A stretch of 50,962 nt of DNA from an uncultured bacterium (GTDB lineage Bacteria > Planctomycetota > UBA1135 > GCA-002686595): positions 1-50,962 of the forward strand of contig CALCXM010000159.1 of the NCBI GenBank assembly GCA_937905825.1, read 5' to 3'. This document shows, piece by piece, positions 7,940-16,815 of this stretch. Position 1 is the stretch's first letter. Each line of letters opens with the position of its first letter. The translations under genes and the position numbers were made by a program. The notes under the pieces were generated by a model, which did not search any database, was not told the origin of the DNA, and saw only the letters and a list, made by a program, of their open reading frames with translations.

Positions 7940-8875
7940 ATGCAAATCGGAGTCCTACACGCACGCATTCGCCTTGAAGAGAAGTTGATCATCGCCGAGC
8001 TCGAGAAGCGCGGAGTGGATCTCAAACTCTTTCACATCGAGAAGCTGCCCTTCTCCTTGGACTCCGATGGGGCCTTGGAAACGTTCACTCAAGTGGATGC
8101 GATGCTCGAGCGTTGCATCAGCCACTCCCGGGCTCTGAACGCCATTCGCGTGCTGGAGAGTTGGGGCGTGACCTGCGTCAACCGCTTCGAAGTGGCGGAG
8201 GTCTGCGGCGACAAGCTGGCGACCAACCTGGCGCTCTCACAGGCTGGCGTTCCTGTTCCCCAGGCCAGAGTTGCCTTCACCCCGGAATCGGCCTTGGAGG
8301 CCATCGAGGACCTCGGCTACCCGGCGATTCTGAAGCCCGCCGTTGGATCTTGGGGACGACTCTTGGCGAGGGTCAACGACCGCGAATCCGCCGAAGCAAT
8401 CCTTGAACACAAGGCGACCCTCGGCACCTATCACCACTCGATCTTCTACATTCAAGAGCACATCGCCAAGCCCGGCCGTGACCTGCGGGCCTTCGTCGCG
8501 GGCGATCAAGTGCTGTGCGCCATTGCGCGCTACTCCGATCACTGGATAACGAATACAGCCAAGGGCGGCCGTGTCGAGAACTATCCCGTCACCGACGAGT
8601 TGCGTGAGGTGTCCTTGGCCGCCGCGCGTGCCGTGGGCGGTGGGATCGTCGCCGTGGACCTCTTCGAAGCTCCCCAGGGCCTGGTGGTTGGCGAAGTCAA
8701 CTACACGATGGAATTCAAGAACTCGATCGAGCCCACTGGTTGCGACCTGCCGGCGCGCATCGTCGACTTCCTGCTGGAGGTGGCCGAAGGTCGCGAGTTG
8801 ATCCCGACCCCCGCTCCGGCTGGCCAAGTAGCGCTCAGCGCGGTGGCCGCCCAAGGCCGCGGAGGCACCTCGTGA
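7940..8875 (+). CDS. lysX: LysW-alpha-aminoadipate (or glutamate) ligase LysX
   Basis: A 311-residue ATP-grasp ligase, related to RimK, that joins the substrate amino group to the C-terminal Glu of LysW using ATP. Seen: LERCISHSRALNA, NRFEVAEVCGDKLATN, YPAILKPAVGSWGRLLARV (ATP-grasp core), HWITNTAKGG and VNYTMEFKNS near the C-terminus. Recalled from memory, Thermus LysX has nearly the same HWITNTARGG and EFKNS segments, so the aminoadipate (lysine) substrate is favoured; ArgX or dual-specific enzymes are close relatives and cannot be excluded from sequence alone. The ATG at 7940 is the natural family start. The stop overlaps the lysY start (GTGA), implying coupled translation. Confidence 0.92.
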   Translation: MQIGVLHARIRLEEKLIIAELEKRGVDLKLFHIEKLPFSLDSDGALETFTQVDAMLERCISHSRALNAIRVLESWGVTCVNRFEVAEVCGDKLATNLALSQAGVPVPQARVAFTPESALEAIEDLGYPAILKPAVGSWGRLLARVNDRESAEAILEHKATLGTYHHSIFYIQEHIAKPGRDLRAFVAGDQVLCAIARYSDHWITNTAKGGRVENYPVTDELREVSLAAARAVGGGIVAVDLFEAPQGLVVGEVNYTMEFKNSIEPTGCDLPARIVDFLLEVAEGRELIPTPAPAGQVALSAVAAQGRGGTS

Positions 8876-9897
8876 TAAGAGCCAGCATCATTGGCGGTTC
8901 CGGTTACGCCGGCGGGGAGCTGCTGCGTTTGCTGTTGGCGCACCCGGAGGTGGAGATCGCTCAAGTGACTTCGGAGCGTTCCAAGGGCCGCTTCGTGCAC
9001 TCGGTGCATCCCAATCTTCGCGGCCGCACGCAGCTCAAGTTCAGCAGTCCCCAGACCCTCCTGCCCGTGGACGTCATGTTCTTGGCGCTGCCCCACGGGG
9101 AAGCGTCCAAGCGCATCGACGAGTTCGCGGCAAGTGCGGAACGCATCGTGGACCTCTCCGCGGACTTCCGGCTCGATGATGCGCAGGCCTACGCCAAGTG
9201 GTATGGGGGCGAACATTCCGCGCCGGAGTGGTTGGACAAGTTTGTCTACGGCCTGCCCGAATTCACCCGGGAGCGGTTGCGCGGCGCCAAGTACGCCAGC
9301 GGCGTCGGCTGCAACGCGACGGCTGTGAACCTGTCGCTCTTGCCTCTCGCGCGCCACGGCTTGATCGAGTCCGCGGTCATAGAGGTCAAGGTCGGCTCTT
9401 CCGAAGGTGGAGCCAAAGCGGGCGCAGGATCCCACCACCCCGAGCGCGTCGGCTGCGTGCGCTCCTTCGCGCCGACTGGACACCGCCACCAGGCGGAGAT
9501 GGAGATGGTGCTGGGTGCCCCGACCTTGCACTTCTCCGCCACCGCGGTCGAGATGGTGCGCGGCGTGTTGTGCACGGCCCACGTCTTCCTGAACGAGGAC
9601 ATGGACGAGAAATCGATTTGGGGCCTCTACCGCGAGAGCTATCAAGCGGAGCCCTTTGTGCGCATCGTGAAGGAGCGCACGGGTCTCTACCGCTTCCCCG
9701 AGCCCAAGATTCTGGCGGGCAGCAACTACGCTGACGTCGGTTTCGAGAAGGACCCGGCCTCCAACCGCGTGGTGGTCATCGGTGCCATCGACAACCTCAT
9801 GAAAGGAGCTTCGGGCTCCGCCCTGCAGAGCATGAACCTGATGTGCGGGTTCGAAGAATCCCTGGGCCTCGACTTCCCCGGCTTGCACCCCGTTTGA
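8872..9897 (+). CDS. lysY: LysW-aminoadipyl phosphate reductase LysY (ArgC family)
   Basis: 341 residues from the GTG at 8872, overlapping the lysX stop by four bases. It belongs to the N-acetyl-gamma-glutamyl-phosphate reductase family and reduces the LysW-bound acyl phosphate to the semialdehyde with NADPH. The N-terminal IIGGSGYAGGELLRLL is the dinucleotide fold, and ASGVGCNATA places the catalytic Cys at residue 147. GCNATA, rather than the GCYPTA of ordinary bacterial ArgC, is in my recollection characteristic of LysW-linked enzymes. The His in HHPERVGCVRSF and the GHRHQAEME segment belong to the substrate site. The next gene, lysZ, starts 32 bp later. Confidence 0.9.
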   Translation: MIRASIIGGSGYAGGELLRLLLAHPEVEIAQVTSERSKGRFVHSVHPNLRGRTQLKFSSPQTLLPVDVMFLALPHGEASKRIDEFAASAERIVDLSADFRLDDAQAYAKWYGGEHSAPEWLDKFVYGLPEFTRERLRGAKYASGVGCNATAVNLSLLPLARHGLIESAVIEVKVGSSEGGAKAGAGSHHPERVGCVRSFAPTGHRHQAEMEMVLGAPTLHFSATAVEMVRGVLCTAHVFLNEDMDEKSIWGLYRESYQAEPFVRIVKERTGLYRFPEPKILAGSNYADVGFEKDPASNRVVVIGAIDNLMKGASGSALQSMNLMCGFEESLGLDFPGLHPV

Positions 9898-9929
9898 GCC
9901 CCACTCCTCTACCGTTTAGAAAGACTGCT

Positions 9930-10751
9930 ATGAATCCAATCGTCATCAAGGTGGGGGGCAGCGAAGGCATCGACCTCGACGCCCTATGCGCCGATGTGGC
10001 CTCTCTCGTCCACGACGGGGTGCCTCTGGTGCTGGTCCATGGTGGATCCGCCGAGACCAATCGCGTCGCGACCCAACTGGGGCACGCTCCGCAGTTCGTG
10101 ACTTCGCCCTCGGGCTTCACGAGCCGTCTGACCGACCGCAAGGCTCTCGAGATCTTCGAGATGGTGTACTGCGGCTCGATCAACAAGGGCATCGTGGAAC
10201 GCTTGCAGATGGCCGGGGTCAACGCCGTGGGGCTCTCCGGCATTGACGGCCGCCTCTGGGAGGGACGCCGCAAGAAAAACATCCGCGTGCTGGAAGACGG
10301 CAAGATCCGCGTCCTGCGCGACTCCTGGACCGGCACCGTGGACCGCGTCAACGTGGATCTCTTGAACCTGCTGATGGGCCAGGGATATTTGCCCGTGCTG
10401 ACGCCACCGGGCATCAGTGAAGATGGGGAGGCGATCAACGTCGACGGAGACCGGGCGGCTGCACGCACGGCGAGCGCTTTGGGAGCGGACACCTTGATGC
10501 TGCTCTCCAACGTGCCCGGACTGCTCAAGGCTTTCCCGGATGAGTCCAGCCTGCTACGCGAAGTGGCCTACGAGGACTTTGACGAGGCCATGGAGTTCGC
10601 GGAAGGTCGCATGCGCATCAAGATGCTCGGCGCCAAGGAAGCCCTCGATGGGGGAGTTGGCCGAGTTGTGCTCGGGGACGCGCGCAACGGCCAACCCGTG
10701 CGCGCCGCAATGGATGGAGTCGGAACCGTTTTGATGGGAGCAGCAAAGTGA
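9930..10751 (+). CDS. lysZ: LysW-aminoadipate kinase LysZ (ArgB family)
   Basis: 273 residues from the ATG at 9930, a better fit than the longer upstream frame. This amino-acid kinase phosphorylates the delta- (or gamma-) carboxyl of the LysW-bound substrate, the step before LysY. Seen: VIKVGGSEGI at the N-terminus (the LysZ form; classical ArgB has K-x-GG-N/S-A), LVHGGSAETN, GLSGIDG, INVDGDRAAARTASALGADTLMLLSNVPGLL and RMRIKMLGAKEALDGGV. All are standard positions of the kinase fold for ATP and substrate. The stop overlaps the lysJ GTG by four bases. Confidence 0.9.
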   Translation: MNPIVIKVGGSEGIDLDALCADVASLVHDGVPLVLVHGGSAETNRVATQLGHAPQFVTSPSGFTSRLTDRKALEIFEMVYCGSINKGIVERLQMAGVNAVGLSGIDGRLWEGRRKKNIRVLEDGKIRVLRDSWTGTVDRVNVDLLNLLMGQGYLPVLTPPGISEDGEAINVDGDRAAARTASALGADTLMLLSNVPGLLKAFPDESSLLREVAYEDFDEAMEFAEGRMRIKMLGAKEALDGGVGRVVLGDARNGQPVRAAMDGVGTVLMGAAK

Positions 10752-11947
10752 CGAACGAAAACAACGAGAGCCTGCGGGACAGAGAACTTGTGAACGCCAG
10801 CGGTGTCTACCCCACGAAGGCTGTGGCCATCGTGCGCGCCAAGGGGGCGCACCTTTGGGATGCGGCCGGCAAGCAGTACATCGATTGTTCCTCAGGCCAC
10901 GGGGTGGCCTGCCTGGGGCATGCCCACCCACGCTGGGTGCAAGCGGTTTCGACTCAAGCGGGCACCTTGACGACCTTGGCCAGCTCCTTCCCGAACGACC
11001 AACGGGCCGAGTTCCAAGAGCGCTTGATCGATTTCCTGCCCGCTGGATTCGACCGCTTGTTCTTCTGCAACTCCGGCACGGAAGCGGTGGAAGGCGCGCT
11101 CAAGTTCGCCCGGCGTTCCACGGGCCGCAGCGGAATCGTCGCGGCCCAACGCGGCTTCCATGGCCGCACCATGGGCGCGCTCTCCTGCACTTGGGAGAAA
11201 AAGTACAGAGAGCCTTTCTTGCCGTTGCTCGACGGAGTTCAGCACGCGCCCTACGGCAACCTCGAGAAGTTCGCCGAGTTGATCAACGAACAAACGGCCT
11301 GCGTGATCGTCGAGGTGGTTCAAGGAGAAGGCGGCGTACGCCCGGCCCAAGCGGAGTTCCTGGTGGGCTTGCGCGCGCTTTGCGACCAATTCGGGGCGCT
11401 GCTTGTTTTCGATGAAGTCCAAACAGGTTTCGGCCGCACCGGTCAGCGCTTTGCCTTCCAACACTTCGACGTGACACCGGATCTCTTGGCCCTGGGCAAG
11501 GCGATCGCCGGGGGCATCCCCATGGGAGCCGTTGCCATGGGAACGGCCGTCAAGCAAATGAGCATGGGGGACCACGGCTCGACCTTCGGCGGCAATCCCC
11601 TGGCCTGCGCCGCGGGCAACGCCACCCTGAAGGCGCTCGTCGAAGAAAAACTGGTCGAGCGCAGCGCGGAACTCGGTGAATGGTTCCGCTCGGAATTGCA
11701 GGGCATCGAAGCCGCAGAAGTGCGCGAGGTGCGCGGCATGGGCCTGATGGTCGCCGTGGACTTCCGCTGCCGGGTGGCTCCGATTTTGGAGGCCCTGCAA
11801 GACGCGGGGGTGGTGGCTTTGCCCGCGGGCCCCACGGTCCTGCGTTTCTTGCCGCCCTTTGTGATCGAGAAGGAGGACTTGGCGCGGGTCGTCGCGGCGC
11901 TTCGCGAGGTGCTCGAGTCCCTGTCCGTCGAGGGGGCCGCTTCGTGA
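10748..11947 (+). CDS. lysJ: LysW-aminoadipate semialdehyde aminotransferase LysJ (ArgD class)
   Basis: 399 residues, class III PLP-dependent aminotransferase (acetylornithine aminotransferase family). It transfers an amino group from glutamate to the LysW-bound semialdehyde, giving LysW-lysine or LysW-ornithine. Seen: [13 protein letters not shown] (phosphate cradle), [36 protein letters not shown] and the PLP lysine Lys251 in ALGKAIAGG, followed by [13 protein letters not shown]. The start is GTG at 10748, overlapping lysZ; the end overlaps lysK. Translational coupling along the operon is therefore very tight. Confidence 0.9.
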   Translation: MTNENNESLRDRELVNASGVYPTKAVAIVRAKGAHLWDAAGKQYIDCSSGHGVACLGHAHPRWVQAVSTQAGTLTTLASSFPNDQRAEFQERLIDFLPAGFDRLFFCNSGTEAVEGALKFARRSTGRSGIVAAQRGFHGRTMGALSCTWEKKYREPFLPLLDGVQHAPYGNLEKFAELINEQTACVIVEVVQGEGGVRPAQAEFLVGLRALCDQFGALLVFDEVQTGFGRTGQRFAFQHFDVTPDLLALGKAIAGGIPMGAVAMGTAVKQMSMGDHGSTFGGNPLACAAGNATLKALVEEKLVERSAELGEWFRSELQGIEAAEVREVRGMGLMVAVDFRCRVAPILEALQDAGVVALPAGPTVLRFLPPFVIEKEDLARVVAALREVLESLSVEGAAS

Positions 11948-13029
11948 ACGACAACGTGACTTTGCTGCACGCTCTGGTCTCCACGCCGAGCGTGTCCCGG
12001 GACGAGGCCGCCGTGGCGCGCCTCTTGGTCGACAACATGTGCGAGCTGGGTTTCGACGCCCACGTAGATGAGGCGGGCAACGCCGTGGGCTTGATGCCCG
12101 GCGGTCCGGCCCCTGACGGCCGCGCGCAACGCTCCATCGTCCTGCTCGGTCACATCGACACGGTGCCGGGCTTGATCCCCGTTCGCATCGAGGATGGCCT
12201 GCTGTACGGACGCGGATCGGTGGACGCTAAGGGCTGCATGGCGACCTTCACTCGTGCCGTGGCGAGCGTCACTCCAACCCCAGGAGTGGACATCATCGTG
12301 GTCGGATGCGTGGAGGAAGAGTCGTCGACCTCCAAGGGCGCGCGCTTCGCGAAGGATTGCTTCCGTCCCGAGGCTTGCATCATCGGCGAGCCCAGCGGTT
12401 GGGACGCGGTGACGCTCGGCTACAAGGGTTGCCTGCGATTCAAGGCGACCTTCAAGGCGGCCGTAGGACATAGCGCGGGCCCGATCGCGCCAATCGCAGA
12501 AACTGCTGCGGACCTTTGGCAGGGCTTCAAATCCTGGTGCGATGAGCACAACGCGGAGAAGCCCCGACTGTTTGACCAGGTGCTTCCAAGCTTGCAAGAG
12601 TTTGTCACGACCAACGACGGATTGCACGAGCACGTGAGCTTGCGGGTTGGCTTCCGCTTGCCCATGGAATTTGCCCTGGCGGACTTGGAACGCATCGTGG
12701 CCGAACGGGCTCCCCAGTGCGAGTTTGAGTTTTACGGCCATGAACCGGCTTGGGATTCCAAAGCCACCAGTCCCGTGGCCCGTTCCCTGCGCCGGGCGAT
12801 CCTGCAAGCGGGGGGCCAGGCTGCCTTCAAGAAGAAGACCGGCACCTCGGACATGAACGTGGTTGGCCCCGAATGGAATTGCCCGATCGTGGCCTACGGT
12901 CCGGGGGACAGCACCCTCGACCACACGCCCAACGAGCACCTGCCCCTCGAGGACTATGAGCGGGCCATCCTGGTGCTTCAGTCGGCCCTGATCGGCGGGG
13001 GTTGGGCACAGCCCAAGGCGAGCGAGTAG
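11944..13029 (+). CDS. lysK: LysW-lysine/ornithine hydrolase LysK (M20 family)
   Basis: 361 residues from the GTG at 11944, overlapping the lysJ stop. It is an M20 zinc peptidase that releases lysine (or ornithine) from LysW, ending the pathway and recycling the carrier. Metal-site segments are visible: GHIDTVPG (His70, Asp72), [12 protein letters not shown], then [12 protein letters not shown] with the catalytic Glu pair, and TSDMNV with [14 protein letters not shown] near the C-terminus. It is the last gene of the operon; the following gene begins 63 bp later on the same strand and may be separate. ArgE/DapE relatives are the only alternatives, made unlikely by the context. Confidence 0.9.
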   Translation: MNDNVTLLHALVSTPSVSRDEAAVARLLVDNMCELGFDAHVDEAGNAVGLMPGGPAPDGRAQRSIVLLGHIDTVPGLIPVRIEDGLLYGRGSVDAKGCMATFTRAVASVTPTPGVDIIVVGCVEEESSTSKGARFAKDCFRPEACIIGEPSGWDAVTLGYKGCLRFKATFKAAVGHSAGPIAPIAETAADLWQGFKSWCDEHNAEKPRLFDQVLPSLQEFVTTNDGLHEHVSLRVGFRLPMEFALADLERIVAERAPQCEFEFYGHEPAWDSKATSPVARSLRRAILQAGGQAAFKKKTGTSDMNVVGPEWNCPIVAYGPGDSTLDHTPNEHLPLEDYERAILVLQSALIGGGWAQPKASE

Positions 13030-13092
13030 CTTTCCCAATCTAGGCTTAAGGGATGCGGGAGAGGTGTCGATCCAAACGGATCCCCACGCTCG

Positions 13093-13758
13093 ATGCCCCA
13101 AATCCCTCCGTCGAATTCCCCGCAAAAGCGTCCCTGGTGGATGCTCTCCATCTGGTTTGCCCTGGTGTCCCTGGGATTTGCCGGATTGGGTGCCTATGGA
13201 ATTCAAGCGGGTGAGACCGGGCGCGTACCGCAAACGTGGCCCGTGGACCTGGCTCGCGAACCGGGAGCGACGGCCCTGTGTTTCGTGCATCCCAAGTGCC
13301 CCTGCTCGCGGGCGACCCTCGCTGAGTTGCGCCGCCTGAAGAGTTCGCTGTCCGACTCAGCAAGTTTGGAGTTCGTGATCTTCCAACCGCAGGACTCCCA
13401 GACTTTTTGGGGAGACGAACCTTGGAAAGGCATCTACGCAGCTTCCTTGCTCGAGGACTCCGATGGGAACCGGGTGCGTCTCGACCCTGGCGGAGAGCTC
13501 GCCCTGAAATTCGGTGCGTTGACCTCCGGCATGGTCCTCGCCTATGGCGCTGGGGGTGAACTCTGTTTTCAAGGTGGCATCACTGCGACCCGTGGGCATG
13601 AGGGCCCGAGCCCCGCCCAAGCTTGGCTAGCGAGCGCCCTCGCCCCGGGCTCCGTTCCGTCCCTGCAAGCGGCCCCCGTTTTCGGGTGCCCGATCCGCGC
13701 ACTCGATGACCGAGCGACGGAAGGCTGTTGCGACCCTCAACAATCGAAAAAACGGTAG
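13093..13758 (+). CDS. Membrane-anchored thioredoxin-like (RedB-type) protein
   Basis: 221 residues. Residues about 15-38 form one transmembrane anchor; the rest should lie outside the cytoplasmic membrane. FVHPKCPCSRATLAEL (Cys69, Cys71, a CPC motif, with Cys63 before it) sits where thioredoxin-fold proteins carry the active-site loop, and the following alternating strands and helices fit a truncated thioredoxin fold. It resembles what databases call RedB; the true substrate is unknown. The tail is odd: FGCPI and then GCCDP add three cysteines in the last 30 residues, possibly a metal or disulfide site. The chemoreceptor-like gene starts 32 bp downstream, suggesting co-transcription and perhaps redox-linked signalling (inference). 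Confidence 0.6.
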   Translation: MPQIPPSNSPQKRPWWMLSIWFALVSLGFAGLGAYGIQAGETGRVPQTWPVDLAREPGATALCFVHPKCPCSRATLAELRRLKSSLSDSASLEFVIFQPQDSQTFWGDEPWKGIYAASLLEDSDGNRVRLDPGGELALKFGALTSGMVLAYGAGGELCFQGGITATRGHEGPSPAQAWLASALAPGSVPSLQAAPVFGCPIRALDDRATEGCCDPQQSKKR

Positions 13759-13790
13759 CGCATCGCGACCGTCCCCACAGAACTCCAAAC

Positions 13791-15260
13791 ATGACTGACC
13801 TCAGTATCTCCAAGAGCATCGAAGGCTACCAGCGAGACCTCTACCAGACCGGAACCAAGCTCTTTGGTCGGTTGCTTTGGGCTCAATGGGGCGCACTGTG
13901 CCTCTTGACTTGGATGTTCACGCCGGACACATGGATCGGGGACTCCCCATCCATGCACATGCACATGTTTGTTTCGATCGGGCTCGGAGCCTTGCTCGTT
14001 GCCGCTCCCGCTTACTTGTGCTCGAAGCGTCCAGACTGGACGGGGACCCGGCACGCCATCGCGATCGCGCAAATGGGGCTGTCGGCCATTCTGATTCACG
14101 TTCTGGGGGGACGCATCGAGGCGCACTTCTATGTGTTCTCGTCCCTAGCGTTCATCGGCTTCTTCCGCTGCTGGAAGACGTTGATCACAGCGACCGTGTT
14201 CGTGGCCGTTGAGCACGTCGCACGGGGTGTTTGGGCGCCCATGTCGATTTTTGGTTCAGCCGACGCTTCGTTCCTACGGGCCCTCGAGCACGCGGTCTAC
14301 GTGGTCGTTGAAGTCGCTGTCTTGCTCTTCAGCTGTAGCGTGCAGCAGGCGGAGTGGGAGAAACGCGCAGAATCCGATTGCTTGGTGGCGAAGTCGCAAG
14401 CGGAGGGCAAGCTGGCCTCCGATGAAGCACAACGTTTGCTGGGACGCTTGACCGGCGAGATCGGTGGCCTGGCGCAAACCTTGGCCAGCTCCTCGGAACA
14501 GGTTTCCAGCACGACCAAGGGACTGACCCGCGCTATGGCGGAAGCCTCACGTAGCTCCCAGGAGGCTGGCGAGTCGAGCGATGAATCGAGCCGCTTGGTG
14601 GTCGAACTCTCCGAGACTTCAAGCAGTCTCGAGACCAGCATCAGCGAGATCAACAAGGGCACCCAATCCGCGATTCGTATCGCCACCGAAGCGCGCGATC
14701 ACGCCTCCAATGCCAGCGAAGTGATGGACAAGTTGGCGGAGTCGAGCGCGGAGATCTTCGCTGTGCTTTCGACGATCAGTGACATCGCCGACCAAACCAA
14801 CATGCTCGCGCTCAATGCGACCATTGAATCCGCGCGAGCGGGGGAGCACGGCAAAGGCTTTGCCGTGGTCGCCAGTGAGGTCAAAGCGCTTGCCCAACAA
14901 ACGACGACGGCCACCGAGGAGATCTCGGCGCGCGTCAATGCGATGCAGCTGGACAGCTCACGAGCCATCGAAGCCATGCTCCGCATCACCGAGATCGTGA
15001 AAGCCTTTGGTGAGATCCAAGAGGGGATCTCCAGCAACGTGGAATCCCAGTCGGGTTCGATTGCTGACAACCAGCGCAAGGCCGAGATGGTGATCGATCT
15101 CAACGCACAACTGGCTCGGCGGGTGGGGGGAATCGTGACCTCCTCCCGGGCCAATGAGGAGGAGCTCCTGGGCCTGAGTGAAAGTGCCAGCGAGTTGACC
15201 CGGCTTTCCGGAACCCTAGCGGCCCTGGTGGCGGAGACCAGCCAGGGGACGGGCCTCTAG
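13791..15260 (+). CDS. Methyl-accepting chemotaxis-like transducer with polytopic N-terminus
   Basis: 489 residues. The first 190 or so contain about six hydrophobic helices, including GGRIEAHFYVFSSLAFIGFF, a membrane module I also associate with planctomycete histidine kinases, instead of a periplasmic ligand domain. Residues about 215-489 are a long coiled-coil signalling domain; the hairpin tip has the near-canonical IADQTNMLALNATIESARAG followed by GKGFAVVASEVKALAQQT, which in chemoreceptors contacts CheA/CheW. No che genes are present in the window. The ATG at 13791 is chosen because the upstream frame overlaps the previous gene without family features. A strong hairpin follows the stop. 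Confidence 0.85.
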   Translation: MTDLSISKSIEGYQRDLYQTGTKLFGRLLWAQWGALCLLTWMFTPDTWIGDSPSMHMHMFVSIGLGALLVAAPAYLCSKRPDWTGTRHAIAIAQMGLSAILIHVLGGRIEAHFYVFSSLAFIGFFRCWKTLITATVFVAVEHVARGVWAPMSIFGSADASFLRALEHAVYVVVEVAVLLFSCSVQQAEWEKRAESDCLVAKSQAEGKLASDEAQRLLGRLTGEIGGLAQTLASSSEQVSSTTKGLTRAMAEASRSSQEAGESSDESSRLVVELSETSSSLETSISEINKGTQSAIRIATEARDHASNASEVMDKLAESSAEIFAVLSTISDIADQTNMLALNATIESARAGEHGKGFAVVASEVKALAQQTTTATEEISARVNAMQLDSSRAIEAMLRITEIVKAFGEIQEGISSNVESQSGSIADNQRKAEMVIDLNAQLARRVGGIVTSSRANEEELLGLSESASELTRLSGTLAALVAETSQGTGL

Positions 15261-15274
15261 GCTCCCACGGCGGG

Positions 15275-15317
15275 CGGCCCGAATGGGGCTTCTTGGGGGC
15301 AGGAAGCCCCAGGGCCG
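15275..15317 (+). terminator. Two-tier hairpin after the transducer gene
   Basis: Outer arms 15275-15280/15312-15317 (CGGCCC/GGGCCG) and inner arms 15285-15292/15303-15310 (GGGGCTTC/GAAGCCCC) stack in one stem. An A-run follows, so the U-tract lies on the opposite strand; termination on the plus strand is therefore less certain. Confidence 0.45.
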
Positions 15318-15414
15318 AAAAAAAGTGAGACCGAGTCGCAATTTCTCCGCAATTGAGACTCGCTCGCAGTCCGATTGGGCGATACTTCTCCTGTCAACCG
15401 AGAGAGCTATTCAA

Positions 15415-15618
15415 ATGATCATCTGCTGCTGTACAGGAACCACCGATCGCGAAATTCGCCGCGTGGCCGCCCAATCCCCTCAAGGGTCCCCCGACGGACT
15501 CTGCAGTTCCGCCGCTGGCCGTTGCTGCGGAGGATGCGCAGACAAGGTTCGTGAATTGGTCGCCCAGGCGACCAATGCCAGTCAGAGCAAGGACACGATC
15601 CAAGCCGCGCGCTCCTAA
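15415..15618 (+). CDS. bfd: Bacterioferritin-associated ferredoxin-like protein (Bfd)
   Basis: 67 residues from the ATG at 15415. The [2Fe-2S] cysteines match E. coli Bfd positions exactly: Cys4, Cys6, Cys38 and Cys41 (CGGC), with TDREIRRVAA between the pairs as in the family. Bfd binds bacterioferritin and donates electrons through the heme to release stored iron. A bacterioferritin gene follows 366 bp downstream on the same strand, supporting the pairing. The sequence also has extra cysteines (Cys5, Cys30, Cys37) not needed for the cluster. The upstream in-frame extension (from 15283) overlaps the hairpin and is not considered coding. Confidence 0.85.
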   Translation: MIICCCTGTTDREIRRVAAQSPQGSPDGLCSSAAGRCCGGCADKVRELVAQATNASQSKDTIQAARS

Positions 15619-15984
15619 GGGGCGAGCGCTTGCTATCGGGCCCCAGGGTGGGCCTGGCGCTTCCTCTGGGCCCATGGGGGGCTTTCAGCTTCTTTTGCCC
15701 AATCCCGATTGCGGAATGGGCTCTGCCAGTGCGGCTGTGAACGGAACGCCCGTCAGCTTGCGCTGCGTCACACTGCGAGACAGGCTCCTGGCGCCCGGGG
15801 CATTCCCGTCGCCGTTCCGTTCTCCCGTGCGGAGCGAAAGCTGCCAGGCAGTGATCGGGCAATTAGGCGGGGCAATTTGATGGGGGTTTTGTAGGGGGGA
15901 GTCCATACTCTAGCCCTCCCTATTCGAGTGCTAGGCAGACCCCAAGCCGACGCTCCCAAATCGTCTGACGAGCCAGTCCTTCCC
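15619..15984. other. Intergenic region between bfd and bfr
   Basis: 366 bp. Open frames here are short, overlap on both strands and show no family character. The 100 bases before bfr include G-runs and ATACTCT at 15905-15911, similar to the -10 proposed for gap, but no -35 stands at a usual distance. No Fur-box-like AT-rich palindrome was recognised. Confidence 0.4.
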
Positions 15985-16455
15985 ATGAAAAGCGATCCCG
16001 CCATCGTTGAGTGCCTCAACGAGATCCTGACCTCCGAACTCACCGCGATCAACCAGTACTACGTGCACTACAAGATGTGCGAGGACTGGGGTTACAAGAA
16101 GATTGCCGCGGTGAAGCGTGCCGAGTCAATGGAGGAAATGCGCCACGCGGACAGCCTCATCGAACGCATTCTCTACTTCGACGCGATTCCGAACATGCAG
16201 CGCCTCAACCCAGTCGTGGTCGGTGAAGACGTGGTCGAGATGCACAAGGCCGATCTGCAGCTTGAGTACGACAATGTCGAACGTTTGAACAAGGCGATTA
16301 GCTTGTGCATGACCAAGCACGACTCGGGCACCCGGGACCTCCTGGCTGGCATCCTGCGGGATGAGGAAGAGGCCGTCGACTACCTCGAGGGACAGCTGGG
16401 CATCATCGAAGAGATCAGCAAAGAGCGCTATCTCGCGGAGCAGATGCACGAGTAG
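15985..16455 (+). CDS. bfr: Bacterioferritin, His130 ferroxidase ligand replaced by Ala
   Basis: 156 residues, co-linear with E. coli Bfr without gaps from residue 1, so numbering transfers directly. It is a four-helix subunit of the 24-mer iron-storage cage. Ferroxidase ligands Glu18, Glu51, His54, Glu94 and Glu127 are present, as is Met52, the axial heme ligand. The sixth diiron ligand, His130, is Ala: the motif reads DEEEAVDYLE where DEEEHIDWLE is usual. This should weaken one iron site. The ATG at 15985 is the family start. With bfd upstream it forms a storage/release pair, and a terminator follows. Identity is certain; the ferroxidase defect is inferred. Confidence 0.93.
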   Translation: MKSDPAIVECLNEILTSELTAINQYYVHYKMCEDWGYKKIAAVKRAESMEEMRHADSLIERILYFDAIPNMQRLNPVVVGEDVVEMHKADLQLEYDNVERLNKAISLCMTKHDSGTRDLLAGILRDEEEAVDYLEGQLGIIEEISKERYLAEQMHE

Positions 16456-16815
16456 TGCCCCTGGCGGGCCCCGTCCCCCTGACGGATTGCCCAAGATCCG
16501 ACGAGAGCGAGTGGAGCTGCCGAGGGCGGCCCCACTCGCTCTCGCATTTTCCCGCTTGGGCTCCCCGGGCCGACCCATCAGCCAGGGGCGGCTCGGCTGC
16601 CGTTTCGCGCTCGCCTGTTCCGCGAAGGCGCGGCGGCTCTGGGGGAGCCAATCCCAGCTTGCTCGAAAGCGAGGCCCTCGCCCGGGAAACGGAGACTGCC
16701 CGGGTTCGCCCAATGTTGTACGGTAGGGGCGCTGCACGGGGGGTGCAGGGCAGACGAACGGCCGCTGGCCCACCCTCCCGCCTGGTGCAACGGCTCCCCC
16801 TCGTATTCCCTGTTC
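16456..16815. other. Intergenic region between bfr and the kinase gene
   Basis: 360 bp. The first third holds the bfr terminator. The remainder has no supported ORF; frames crossing it are short or antisense. TTGTACGGT near 16714 is a possible promoter fragment, without a clear partner hexamer. Confidence 0.4.
16502..16550 (+). terminator. bfr terminator
   Basis: Perfect 13-bp arms at 16502-16514 and 16532-16544; the 17-nt loop contains a further GCCG/CGGC pairing. GCATTTT follows the stem. Confidence 0.75.

Noticed and set aside
11443..13290. 615-codon minus-strand frame across lysJ/lysK
   Set aside because: Shadow of high-GC codon bias; both sense genes have clear catalytic motifs.
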